Part shown: piece after piece, positions 3,825 through 11,598 of the stretch
Numbering within the stretch: the stretch's first letter is position 1
Layout: every line of letters begins with the position of its first letter
Source of the DNA: Acidimicrobiia bacterium
GTDB lineage: Bacteria; Actinomycetota; Acidimicrobiia; Acidimicrobiales; Poriferisodalaceae
DNA: 12,056 nucleotides
Assembly: GCA_026983855.1 (NCBI GenBank)
Contig: JALSTE010000388.1
Span: forward strand, 1-12,056
Reading direction: 5' to 3'
The notes under the pieces: model-generated
What the model saw: only the letters and a program-made list of their open reading frames with translations
What the model was told of the DNA's origin: nothing
The model's database searches: none
Made by a program: the position numbers and the translations under genes

Positions 3825-5041
3825 TCACCCTCGCCCCCCGGCCGGGCGCAACCCGGCTCCTCCCACCCCAGAAGTCTCCCCTCAGCCCCGAGATCACCGC
3901 CGTCGGCGGTGGGTTCGTGCTGTCCACCGGCGGGCACGGAAAGTCCCAGCTCCGCCCTTTTCCGTCCAGTACACCCCGGGACTCGTTTCCGGGGTGGACG
4001 CCCGCCGGAGGACAGCAGGAATCCACCACGGCCGGTGACGGCACCGAGAGACCGGGAGTCCGGGGAGAGGCGGCGGATCCGGTGTCCTCCGACCAGCCCG
4101 TCGCCGGCCCCGCGGAGACGGGGGAGTCCGTGTTCGCCCACGTGCCGGTCATGGCCGGGGAGATCGTGGCCCTCTTCGCCGAGGTCCCCCCGGGCCTGAT
4201 CGTGGACGCCACCCTCGGTGGCGGTGGCCACAGTGAGGCCCTGCTGAGTTCCCGTTCCGACATCTCCGTGCTCGGACTCGACCGGGATCCGGCCGCCCTG
4301 GCCGCGGCCCGGGCCCGTCTGGCCCGGTTCGGGGACCGCTTCGAGGCCCGGCACCTGAGGTTCGACCACATCGGTGAGGCCCTCGGTGGGAGCCGGGCGG
4401 CGGGGGTTCTCTTCGACCTCGGAGTCAGTTCCCACCAGCTCGACCGCCCCGAGCGGGGGTTCTCCTACCGGGCGGGGGGCCCACTCGACATGAGGATGGA
4501 CCCGGCCTCCACCCTCACCGCCGCCGATGTGGTCAACACCTATGAGGAGACGGAACTGGCCCGGGTGCTCCGCCGCAACGCCGACGAGAGGTTCGCCTCA
4601 CGCATCGCCCGGGCCATAGTCGGGGCCCGGCCCCTCCACGACACGGCGGAACTGGCCGCCACGATCATCTCGGCCATCCCGGCCGCGGCCCGCCGGAGCG
4701 GACCCCACCCCGCCACCCGTTCCTTCCAGGCCATCAGGATCGAGGTGAATTCCGAACTGGAGGTGCTGGCACCGGCCCTGGAGGCCGCCATAGAGGGGCT
4801 GACCCCCGGGGGCCGGATCGCCGTGCTGGCCTACCACTCCGGGGAGGACCGCATCGTGAAGTCGGTGCTGAGGGAGGCCGCCCGAACCTCTCCCCGGGGA
4901 CGTCCGGATCTTCCACCTCCCCCCGGCTTCTCTCCCCGACTCCGGTTGATCCGGTCGGCCGGACGACGCCCGTCGGAGGCGGAGATGGCCGCCAATCCCA
5001 GGTCGACCAGCGCCCGCCTCCGCGCGGCCGAACGGATCTGA
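3821..5041 (+). CDS. rsmH: 16S rRNA (cytosine-1402-N4)-methyltransferase RsmH (MraW)
   Basis: RsmH transfers a methyl group from S-adenosylmethionine to N4 of C1402 in the decoding centre of 16S rRNA. From GTG 3821 the protein is 406 aa. The catalytic domain starts at HVPVM (His107) and shows the SAM motifs DATLGGGGH (129-137) and LGLDRDP (Asp154), then LFDLGVSSHQLD (~197-208), ERGFSYR, PLDMRMDP, TRSFQAIRIEVN and AYHSGEDRIVK. Residues 1-105 are a Pro/Gly/Ser-rich, probably disordered extension with a high-GC third codon position. M. tuberculosis RsmH is also N-terminally extended. GTG 4130 (GGGGGAG just upstream) or GTG 4082 would give the compact ~303-319-aa form, but would leave an untypical ~260-305-bp gap in a tightly packed operon. 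Gene identity is certain; the start is about 55% sure. Confidence 0.96.
   Translation: MITLAPRPGATRLLPPQKSPLSPEITAVGGGFVLSTGGHGKSQLRPFPSSTPRDSFPGWTPAGGQQESTTAGDGTERPGVRGEAADPVSSDQPVAGPAETGESVFAHVPVMAGEIVALFAEVPPGLIVDATLGGGGHSEALLSSRSDISVLGLDRDPAALAAARARLARFGDRFEARHLRFDHIGEALGGSRAAGVLFDLGVSSHQLDRPERGFSYRAGGPLDMRMDPASTLTAADVVNTYEETELARVLRRNADERFASRIARAIVGARPLHDTAELAATIISAIPAAARRSGPHPATRSFQAIRIEVNSELEVLAPALEAAIEGLTPGGRIAVLAYHSGEDRIVKSVLREAARTSPRGRPDLPPPPGFSPRLRLIRSAGRRPSEAEMAANPRSTSARLRAAERI
3972..3996 (+). other. RNA hairpin in the rsmH 5' region
   Basis: CACCCCGG (3972-3979), a 9-nt loop and CCGGGGTG (3989-3996) form a perfect 8-bp stem, extendable by a G-U and an A-U pair. No U-tract follows. 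It lies either in the coding sequence for the RsmH N-terminal extension or, if rsmH starts at 4130, in a mraZ-rsmH spacer where it could modulate read-through or mRNA processing. The stem sequence equals that of the hairpin at 2781-2803. Confidence 0.4.
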
Positions 5042-5042
5042 C

Positions 5043-5603
5043 ATGACGGCCACGTCCGCACCCCGGACCATCAGAGGGGCAGCGTCCCCCCGACCGGGCA
5101 CCAGCCGGCCCCAGCGGGGTGAGGAGCCCCGCTCCGCCCCCCACCTGACGGTGGTGGGGGAGCCCCACCGGAGGCGGATACCGGTGTTCGCGATGCTGGT
5201 GAGCCTGGTCGTGCTGGGCTCGCTGTTCAGCCTGGCGGTCTTCCACACCTGGATGGCGGAGGCCCAGTTCGAGCTGGACGATGTCGAGGGCAGCCTGGCC
5301 GTTCAGCGGGGTCGCCTGGCCGACCTCGAGTTCCAGGTGGAGAGCTACAACGCGCCGGGCACGGTGGCGGGCCTGGCCCGTGGGGAACTCGGGATGATCG
5401 ATCCCGGGGAACCGGTGGACATCCTGATCTCCCCCGACCTCATGGCCGAGATCGGCACCGCCGAGGAGTCCTACCGATCTCCCGTTCTCGACCCGGTGCC
5501 GGTAGCCGGGTCGGCCGTTCCGAGTTCCGCCGGGGCGGACGGGGCGGAGTCCACATCCCCCGACGCCCCCGGATCGGCCGGGGCGGGCGGGAACAACCGG
5601 TGA
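5043..5603 (+). CDS. ftsL: FtsL-like septum formation protein
   Basis: A 186-aa bitopic membrane protein in the ftsL position between rsmH and ftsI. Residues 1-45 form an Arg/Pro-rich cytoplasmic tail, 46-68 a single membrane span (IPVFAMLVSLVVLGSLFSLAVF), and ~72-118 an extracytoplasmic heptad-like segment (FELDDVEGSLAVQRGRLADLEFQVE) ending in ARGELGMIDPGEP, a pattern typical of FtsL/DivIC-type proteins. The last ~60 residues are a low-complexity Ser/Ala/Gly/Pro tail. FtsL with FtsB/DivIC activates the FtsW-FtsI synthase at the septum. ATG 5043 starts one base after the rsmH stop with no clear ribosome binding site, so translation probably depends on coupling. FtsL proteins diverge quickly, so the assignment rests on topology and synteny. 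Confidence 0.88.
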   Translation: MTATSAPRTIRGAASPRPGTSRPQRGEEPRSAPHLTVVGEPHRRRIPVFAMLVSLVVLGSLFSLAVFHTWMAEAQFELDDVEGSLAVQRGRLADLEFQVESYNAPGTVAGLARGELGMIDPGEPVDILISPDLMAEIGTAEESYRSPVLDPVPVAGSAVPSSAGADGAESTSPDAPGSAGAGGNNR

Positions 5604-7633
5604 GATCCGACGTGGCCGGTGATGGTTCGGGGACCCTGAGGGTCGGTCGACCCGACGTACGCCGTCCCTCGTCCCGCTCCGGGCGGGACCGGGTGGGGGC
5701 GCGGCCCCGACACCGCGCCCCGCGCCCCGGAACCACCTCGGAGCGGAGACGTCCGAACCCGGGGCCCCGGCCGACCGGTCGGCGGGGAGGTGGTCCCGGC
5801 GGTCCGGGGCGCGGGGCCCGCCACGTCCCCGGTTGTGAGAGTCCCGAGCACCGGGTGATGGTCCTGGCCGCGGTCCTGGTGGTACTGGTCGCCGCGGTCG
5901 CCTGGCGTCTCGTCTCGGTGCAGCTTCTCGATCGCGACCGCTACATCGAGTTCGGTGAGCAGGTTCGGGTGTCGACCAAGACGATCCAGGGAAACCGGGG
6001 AACAATTCTGGACCGGGATCTCAATGTGCTGGCCGTGACCGACGACCGCCCCACCGTCTGGGTGAACCCCCAGGAGGTCGTGGACGTGGCGTCCACCGCC
6101 GAGGGGTTGGCCTCCGTACTGTCGATCTCCCCGGAAACCCTGAGGGCACGGATGGAGGAGGCGGCGGGCGCCGGCCGCGAGTTCATGTACATCGCCCGTC
6201 AGGTCAGTCCCGAACGTGGTCGGGCGGCCGAGGCCCTGGATCTTCCCGGGGTGCACTTCGCCCCCGAGGCCAGCCGCCTCCGTCCCAACGGTCGGTACTT
6301 CGCCCGGGGAATCCTCGGGCACCTGGACCCCGACGGCAACCCGGTCTCGGGTCTGGAGAGTGGCTACGACGAATTGCTCGCCGGTCAGGACGGGACCGAG
6401 CGGGTCGAGGTGGACGTGAACCGTCAGGTGGCCCTGCCCGATGGCGAGACCGTCATCGATCCCGCCCGGACGGGCAGGGATCTGGTGCTGACGATCCAGC
6501 GGGAGACCCAGTTCCTCGCCGAACAGAAACTGACCGAGCAGGTCGAGTCCACCGGGGCGGTTGGGGGCACCGCGGTGATCATCAGGACCGCCACCGGGGA
6601 GGTGCTGGCGGCGGCGAGTGTCCGCCGGGACCCCGATTCGGGTGAGGTCCGTCCCGCCTCCTACAACATGGCCTTCGTCGACATCTACGAGCCGGGATCG
6701 GTCGGCAAGGCCTTCACCATCTCGGGGGCCCTCGAGGAGGGGGTCGTCACCCCCGACACCGAATTCGACGTCCCCGATTCCTATGAATTCGCCGACAAGG
6801 TGTTCACCGAGCCGTTCTCGGGGGGCAAGGGCCTCCTGACGGTCAGTGAGGTCCTGGCCAACTCCTCCAACATCGGGACCATCATGATCTCGGAGCGTCT
6901 CGGTGCCGAGAGGCTCTACCGCTACCTGCGCAGTTTCGGGTTCGGATCGGCGACCGGTCCGGACGGCACGGCGGCGGTGCCGGGTGAGTCGTCGGGCATC
7001 CTGCCCCCTCTGGCGGACTGGTACGGAACCGAGTTGGCGACCATCGCCTTCGGCCAGGGGATCGCCGTGACCCCGGTGCAGTTGGCCGCGGCCTACAACA
7101 CCATCGCCAACGACGGGGTCTACGTGGCCCCGACCCTGGTACGGGGCACCCGCGACGAGAACGGCCGGGTGGTGCCCCTGGCCGAACCGGAGACCCATCG
7201 GGTGGTGTCCAGCGAAACGGCCCTGGAGGTGCGGCGCATGCTGCAGCAGGTCGTGCTGCACGGCACCGGGAAACTGGCCGCCATTCCCGGGTACGAGGTG
7301 GGAGGCAAGACGGGCACGGCCCAGAAGGCCTCGCCTGATGGCGGCTACAGCGAGACCGACTACATGAGCACGTTCGCCGGATTCGTTCCGGTGGAGAACC
7401 CCGAGCTGACCATCGTGGTCGTCCTGGACAGCCCCCAGCCCTATTACGCCGGTGCGGTGGCCGCGCCCCTTTTCTCCGACCTCGGCGAGTACGTTCTCAG
7501 GGCCCTCAGAGTCTCACCCAGCGATTCGATCGTCACCGCCGACCAGACCGGAGACCCCACCGTCAGCGATGGAAGCCAACAGGACGCCGGTGGAACCGGC
7601 GATACCGAGGGGGAAGCGGCCAGTGGACCATGA
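5600..7633 (+). CDS. ftsI: septal peptidoglycan transpeptidase FtsI (PBP3, class B PBP)
   Basis: FtsI crosslinks septal peptidoglycan outside the membrane in complex with the FtsW glycosyltransferase. The 677-aa protein has an 85-residue cytoplasmic tail with about 20 Arg plus many Pro/Gly, one membrane span (~86-108), the PBP dimerisation region beginning at NRGTILDRD (~132-140), and the transpeptidase domain with all three catalytic motifs: SVGK (Ser367 nucleophile, Lys370), SSN (422-424) and KTG (570-572). After the domain come ~40 acidic, Gly/Thr-rich residues. No PASTA repeats are present, which fits FtsI rather than another class B PBP. GTG 5600 overlaps the ftsL stop by 4 bp; the end overlaps the murE start by 11 bp. 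Confidence 0.97.
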   Translation: MRSDVAGDGSGTLRVGRPDVRRPSSRSGRDRVGARPRHRAPRPGTTSERRRPNPGPRPTGRRGGGPGGPGRGARHVPGCESPEHRVMVLAAVLVVLVAAVAWRLVSVQLLDRDRYIEFGEQVRVSTKTIQGNRGTILDRDLNVLAVTDDRPTVWVNPQEVVDVASTAEGLASVLSISPETLRARMEEAAGAGREFMYIARQVSPERGRAAEALDLPGVHFAPEASRLRPNGRYFARGILGHLDPDGNPVSGLESGYDELLAGQDGTERVEVDVNRQVALPDGETVIDPARTGRDLVLTIQRETQFLAEQKLTEQVESTGAVGGTAVIIRTATGEVLAAASVRRDPDSGEVRPASYNMAFVDIYEPGSVGKAFTISGALEEGVVTPDTEFDVPDSYEFADKVFTEPFSGGKGLLTVSEVLANSSNIGTIMISERLGAERLYRYLRSFGFGSATGPDGTAAVPGESSGILPPLADWYGTELATIAFGQGIAVTPVQLAAAYNTIANDGVYVAPTLVRGTRDENGRVVPLAEPETHRVVSSETALEVRRMLQQVVLHGTGKLAAIPGYEVGGKTGTAQKASPDGGYSETDYMSTFAGFVPVENPELTIVVVLDSPQPYYAGAVAAPLFSDLGEYVLRALRVSPSDSIVTADQTGDPTVSDGSQQDAGGTGDTEGEAASGP

Positions 7634-9125
7634 ACCGGTCACCGGTCTGGCCCTGCGGCGTCTGGTCACAGCCGTCGGCGGGGAGCTCGGCGCTGTCCGG
7701 CTGGTCGAGGGGTCCGGGTCGGACCGGTCGAACCCGGTGATAACCGATGTCACCCACGATTCCCACCAGGTGAGGCCGGGTTCTCTGTTCGCCTGTGTCG
7801 TGGGCTCGACCGCCGACGGACACGATCACGCGTCCACCGCCGTCGAGGCCGGGGCCGCGGCCCTCCTGGTCCAGCGGGAGCTAGCCGGACCCGCTGAGAG
7901 GGCCGTACCCCAGATTGTGGTGTCCGACACCCGCAGGGCCATGGGCCGGTTCGCGGCGGCGGTCTGGGGGGATCCCAGCCACGCCCTGACGGTGATCGGT
8001 GTCACCGGCACGGCGGGGAAGACCACGGTGACCCACCTGCTGGCGTCGATCCTGCGTGCGAGCGGCAGGCCGACCTCGATCCTGGGGACGCTCTCGGGCG
8101 GGCGGACGACCCCCGAGTCCACCGACCTGCACCGGATCCTGGCCCGGGAACGGGACCGGGGCACCAGCTCGGTGGTGATGGAGGTGTCCTCCCACGCCCT
8201 GACCCTGCACCGGGTGGAGGGTGTCAGATTCGCCGCCGCCCTGTTCACGAACCTGGGGTCGGATCACCTCGACTTCCACGGTGGTCTCGATTCCTATTTC
8301 GAGGCCAAGAGATCGCTGTTCGACCCCGATCGGATCGGATTCGGGGTTGTCAACCGGGACGATCCCCACGGTCGTCGGCTCCTCGACGAGGCCCGGGCGG
8401 AGGGGGCTCCGCCCATGGTCGGCTACGGCCTCGCCGATGCGACGGAACCGACCCTGGGCCCCACCGGCTCGGACTTCTCATGGCGGGGTCGGCGCATCGA
8501 ACTTCCCCTGCCCGGGGGCTTCAACGTCTCCAACGCCGTGGCGGCGGCGACCATGGCCGCCGAACTGGGGGTCGGTCTCGACGACATCGTCGAGGGCCTG
8601 GCCACCGTCGGGCCGGTACGGGGACGGGTCGAGAGGGTTGAACCGGTCGACGTGGGCGGCGAACACCCCGCCGACATCGAGGTGATCGTGGACTACGCCC
8701 ACAAGCCCGAGGCCCTGGCGGCCGTCCTGGACATGGCCCGTGAGGTGACCGAGGGCGGGGTGGTGGTGGTCATCGGTTGCGGTGGTGACCGGGACCGGGG
8801 CAAGAGGCCGGTGATGGCCGCCATCGCCGAGGCCTCCGCCGATCGCGTGGTCCTGACCTCGGACAACCCCCGCTCGGAGGACCCCCTCGCCATCCTGGCC
8901 GAGATGAGATCGGGTCTGATGGGACGGGGAAACGTGGTCACGATCCCCGACCGGGCCGAGGCCATCAGAACCGCCATTCTCAGCGCCGAACCCTCCGATC
9001 TGGTGATCATCGCCGGTAAGGGACACGAGACCACCCAGACCACGGGCGACCGGGTGATCGAATTCGACGATCGCGTCCATGCCGCCGGTGCCCTGGCCGA
9101 ACGGATCGGGGGGAGAGCCTCGTGA
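7623..9125 (+). CDS. murE: UDP-MurNAc-tripeptide synthetase MurE (meso-DAP-adding)
   Basis: MurE uses ATP in the cytoplasm to add the third residue to UDP-MurNAc-L-Ala-D-Glu. The 500-aa protein has the three Mur ligase domains: an N-terminal UDP-binding part (DVTHDSHQVRPGSLFAC), the ATPase with P-loop GTAGKTT (Lys133), the carbamylated lysine in YFEAKRSLF (Lys229), and the C-terminal domain with DNPRSEDP (414-421). DNPR is the meso-diaminopimelate specificity motif, so the wall is predicted to be A1gamma-type. The P-loop has Ala where Asn is common, and the stretch between LGT and TTPEST is only about five residues, shorter than in most MurE proteins. GTG 7623 is chosen because GAGGGGGAAG lies 6-7 nt upstream and the conserved sequence begins right after it; ATG 7569 is an alternative. 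The end overlaps mraY as GTGA, leaving no place for murF. Confidence 0.97.
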   Translation: MDHEPVTGLALRRLVTAVGGELGAVRLVEGSGSDRSNPVITDVTHDSHQVRPGSLFACVVGSTADGHDHASTAVEAGAAALLVQRELAGPAERAVPQIVVSDTRRAMGRFAAAVWGDPSHALTVIGVTGTAGKTTVTHLLASILRASGRPTSILGTLSGGRTTPESTDLHRILARERDRGTSSVVMEVSSHALTLHRVEGVRFAAALFTNLGSDHLDFHGGLDSYFEAKRSLFDPDRIGFGVVNRDDPHGRRLLDEARAEGAPPMVGYGLADATEPTLGPTGSDFSWRGRRIELPLPGGFNVSNAVAAATMAAELGVGLDDIVEGLATVGPVRGRVERVEPVDVGGEHPADIEVIVDYAHKPEALAAVLDMAREVTEGGVVVVIGCGGDRDRGKRPVMAAIAEASADRVVLTSDNPRSEDPLAILAEMRSGLMGRGNVVTIPDRAEAIRTAILSAEPSDLVIIAGKGHETTQTTGDRVIEFDDRVHAAGALAERIGGRAS

Positions 9126-10174
9126 TCGCCCTGCTGCTGGCGGCGGCCATCTCCCTGGTCGTGTCCATGATCGGGACGAGGTACCTCATTCCGTGGCTGC
9201 AGAACCACGGGGTGGGCCAGCCGATTCGTCTCGACGGCCCCCAGGGGCACATGACCAAGGCCGGAACCCCGACAATGGGCGGGGTGGCCATAGTCGCCGG
9301 GGCCTTCACCGGCTACTCCGTCAGCCACATCAGGGGCGGCACCATCTTCACCCACAGCGGCCTGACCCTCATGAGCACCATCATGGCGGCGGCGGTGGTG
9401 GGACTGGCCGATGACTTCATCAAGGTGAAGCGTGAGCGGAACCTCGGGCTGAACAAGCGAACCAAGATGATCGGTCTGCTCATGGTGGCCGTGGGGTTCG
9501 CGACCGTGGCCGTCACCTGGGCCAACGCCGCCACCACGATCTCCTTCGCCCGGTTCGATTCCCCCGGTCTGGACCTGGGACGGCCCCTCTGGATCATCTG
9601 GGCCGTGCTCATCATCCTGTCGATGTCCAATGCGGTGAATCTCACCGACGGGCTCGATGGCCTGGCGGCGGGTTCGGCGGCCCTCGGGTTCACCGCCTTC
9701 ATCATCATCGGGTTCTGGGCGTTCCGGCACCCCGAGGTCTACCACGTGTCCCACGCCCTGGACCTGGCCATTGTGTCCGCCGCCATGGCGGGGGGATGCA
9801 TCGGCTTCCTGTGGTGGAACGCCCCCCCGGCCCAGATATTCATGGGGGACACGGGTTCCCTGGCCATAGGCACCGCCCTGGCCGGGCTGGCCCTCCTCCT
9901 CGACACCCAGCTCCTCCTGCCGATCATCGGCGGGCTGTACGTCATCGAGACGGTGTCGGTGGTGGCCCAGGTGGCCAGCTTCAGGCTCACCGGTCGGCGC
10001 ATATTCCGGATGGCGCCGATCCACCACCACTTCGAGCTGGCCGGTTGGCCCGAGACCACCGTTCTGATCCGACTGTGGATCATCAACGGACTGTGCGTGA
10101 TGCTGGCCATCGGCATCTACCTCGCCGACTGGATCAACCTCGGTGGGCTCGAGACCGGTTCGGGGGTCCTGTGA
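9122..10174 (+). CDS. mraY: phospho-N-acetylmuramoyl-pentapeptide-transferase MraY
   Basis: MraY is the integral membrane enzyme that transfers phospho-MurNAc-pentapeptide from UDP to undecaprenyl phosphate, forming lipid I. The 350-aa protein has about ten hydrophobic segments and all hallmark motifs: GTPTMGG near residue 50, the Mg-binding GLADDFIKVK (Asp97, Asp98), NAVNLTDGLDGLA (Asn173, Asp176, Asp179), FMGDTGSLA (Asp243) and the PIHHHFE loop (His301-303). Length and motif spacing are normal. GTG 9122 overlaps the murE stop by 4 bp and has GGGGGGAG 6 nt upstream. Its substrate requires MurF, which is not encoded in this window. Confidence 0.98.
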   Translation: MIALLLAAAISLVVSMIGTRYLIPWLQNHGVGQPIRLDGPQGHMTKAGTPTMGGVAIVAGAFTGYSVSHIRGGTIFTHSGLTLMSTIMAAAVVGLADDFIKVKRERNLGLNKRTKMIGLLMVAVGFATVAVTWANAATTISFARFDSPGLDLGRPLWIIWAVLIILSMSNAVNLTDGLDGLAAGSAALGFTAFIIIGFWAFRHPEVYHVSHALDLAIVSAAMAGGCIGFLWWNAPPAQIFMGDTGSLAIGTALAGLALLLDTQLLLPIIGGLYVIETVSVVAQVASFRLTGRRIFRMAPIHHHFELAGWPETTVLIRLWIINGLCVMLAIGIYLADWINLGGLETGSGVL

Positions 10175-11598
10175 GGGCCGGGGAGGGGCGAGGGGCCCGA
10201 CCTGAGTCCGGGGGGGCGCCCCCGGAGCCCCGTCGGGTCCTGGTGGTCGGAATGGGAATCACGGGACGGGCCGTGACCGACTCCTGCCTGCGGAGGGGCA
10301 TCGAGGTTCGGGCCACCGACGACCGTCCGACCGACGCCGCCCGCATAGCGGCCTCGGACCGGGGCGTGGATCTCGTGGCCGCCCCCGATGACACCATCCT
10401 CGAGGCCATGGTCCGCTGGGCCGACGTGGTCGTCCCCAGTCCCGGTGTGCCCCGCGGTCATCCCATTCACCCCGTGGCCGGTCGCCTGGGGACACCCCTG
10501 GTGGGCGAGTTGGATCTAGCGGCCGTCTGGGACGACCGGCCGATCGTGGCCGTGACCGGAACGAACGGCAAGACGACCGTGACCACCCTGATCGCCTCGA
10601 TGCTTCAGGCCGGTGGACATTCCGCCGTGGCGGCCGGGAACACCGAGACACCCCTCGTGGAGGCCATCGACCGTGATGTGCGCCGGGAGATCGAGTGGTT
10701 CGTGGTCGAGGCCTCGAGCTTCCGCCTGGAGAGGGTGAGGTTGTTCCACCCGAGGGTGGCGGTCTGGCTCAATCTGGCACCCGACCACCTCGACTGGCAC
10801 CGTGACATCGATTCATACCGTCGGGCCAAGAGCCGAATCTGGGCCCTCGCCGGCCCCGGGGACACCGTCGTCGTGCCCATGTTCAGCCGGGACATCCAGG
10901 TCGAGGCCCTGGGTACGGGGGCCGAGGTCATCGGATTCGGCGATGGTGACGGTCCGGTCGAGGGACTCGACGTGACCGGCACGGCTCGGACCGACGGGGG
11001 CTGGATCGTCGACCAGTTGGGCCGTCGGATCATCAGGGTGGATCAGATGACCCGGAACCGTCCCCACGACGTCGCCAACGCCCTGGCCGCGGTCGCCGCC
11101 GCCGTGGCCTGTGGCCTGGACCCCGAACCCATCGCCGGGGTGCTGGCGAGATTCGAGGGCCTGCCCCACCGTCTGATGAGGATCGGATCCGCCGCGGGTG
11201 TCGAGTTCTACGACGACTCCAAGGCCACCACCCCCGAGGCGGCGGTCGCCGCGGTGTCGGGGTTCGACTCCGTGGTGCTCATGGCCGGGGGCAGTGACAA
11301 GGGCCTGGACCTCTCCCCGCTCCTGGGGGTCACATCCCGGATTCGGGCCCTGGTGGCCATGGGGGAGACCGCCCCCACCCTGGTGGACCTGTTCTCCGGT
11401 GTCATTCCCGTGGTGAAGGCCGCCGACATGGCTGAGGCGGTGGAGGTGGCCCGGCGCCTGGCCCGCCCCGGTGACGCCGTGCTCCTCTCGCCGGCGTGCG
11501 CCTCTTTCGACGCCTACAGGAACTACGCCGAACGGGGGGACGAATTCATCCGGACGGTGGGACACCAGATCGAGTCGATGGAGGAGGACCGGAGATGA
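10171..11598 (+). CDS. murD: UDP-MurNAc-L-alanine:D-glutamate ligase MurD
   Basis: MurD adds D-Glu to UDP-MurNAc-L-Ala, the step before MurE, in the cytoplasm. The 475-aa protein starts with ~20 hydrophilic residues, then the UDP-binding Rossmann motif RVLVVGMGITGRA. Further marks are the P-loop GTNGKTT (Lys134), NLAPDHLDWH, the carbamylated-lysine region YRRAKSRIW, YDDSKATTPEA, GGSDKGLD and LLSPACASFDAYRNYAERG, the classic MurD C-terminal signature. The usual GNIGxP block reads GNTETP and the SKATN block reads SKATT; both are small deviations. GTG 10171 overlaps the mraY TGA as GTGA; upstream signal is only a GGGGG tract, so coupling is likely. The end overlaps ftsW as ATGA. Confidence 0.97.
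   Translation: MRAGEGRGARPESGGAPPEPRRVLVVGMGITGRAVTDSCLRRGIEVRATDDRPTDAARIAASDRGVDLVAAPDDTILEAMVRWADVVVPSPGVPRGHPIHPVAGRLGTPLVGELDLAAVWDDRPIVAVTGTNGKTTVTTLIASMLQAGGHSAVAAGNTETPLVEAIDRDVRREIEWFVVEASSFRLERVRLFHPRVAVWLNLAPDHLDWHRDIDSYRRAKSRIWALAGPGDTVVVPMFSRDIQVEALGTGAEVIGFGDGDGPVEGLDVTGTARTDGGWIVDQLGRRIIRVDQMTRNRPHDVANALAAVAAAVACGLDPEPIAGVLARFEGLPHRLMRIGSAAGVEFYDDSKATTPEAAVAAVSGFDSVVLMAGGSDKGLDLSPLLGVTSRIRALVAMGETAPTLVDLFSGVIPVVKAADMAEAVEVARRLARPGDAVLLSPACASFDAYRNYAERGDEFIRTVGHQIESMEEDRR

Noticed and set aside
3164..5041. Continuous 625-codon frame running through mraZ into rsmH, which could suggest a fusion protein
   Set aside because: The part before 3821 is out of frame with the clear MraZ domain and its translation is Arg/Pro/Gly noise. 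Only the part from 3821 (or 4130) is RsmH.
5471..7261. 596-codon open frame on the minus strand, opposite ftsL/ftsI
   Set aside because: It lies antisense to ftsI, whose motifs are intact. Its His/Gly/Arg-rich translation is the usual shadow of a high-GC gene. The same holds for long minus frames at 3184-4371, 4734-6005 and 8693-10030.
7452..7622. Upstream starts for murE within ftsI (such as ATG 7569)
   Set aside because: They would read through the ftsI coding end in another frame; conserved MurE sequence and a ribosome binding site agree with GTG 7623.
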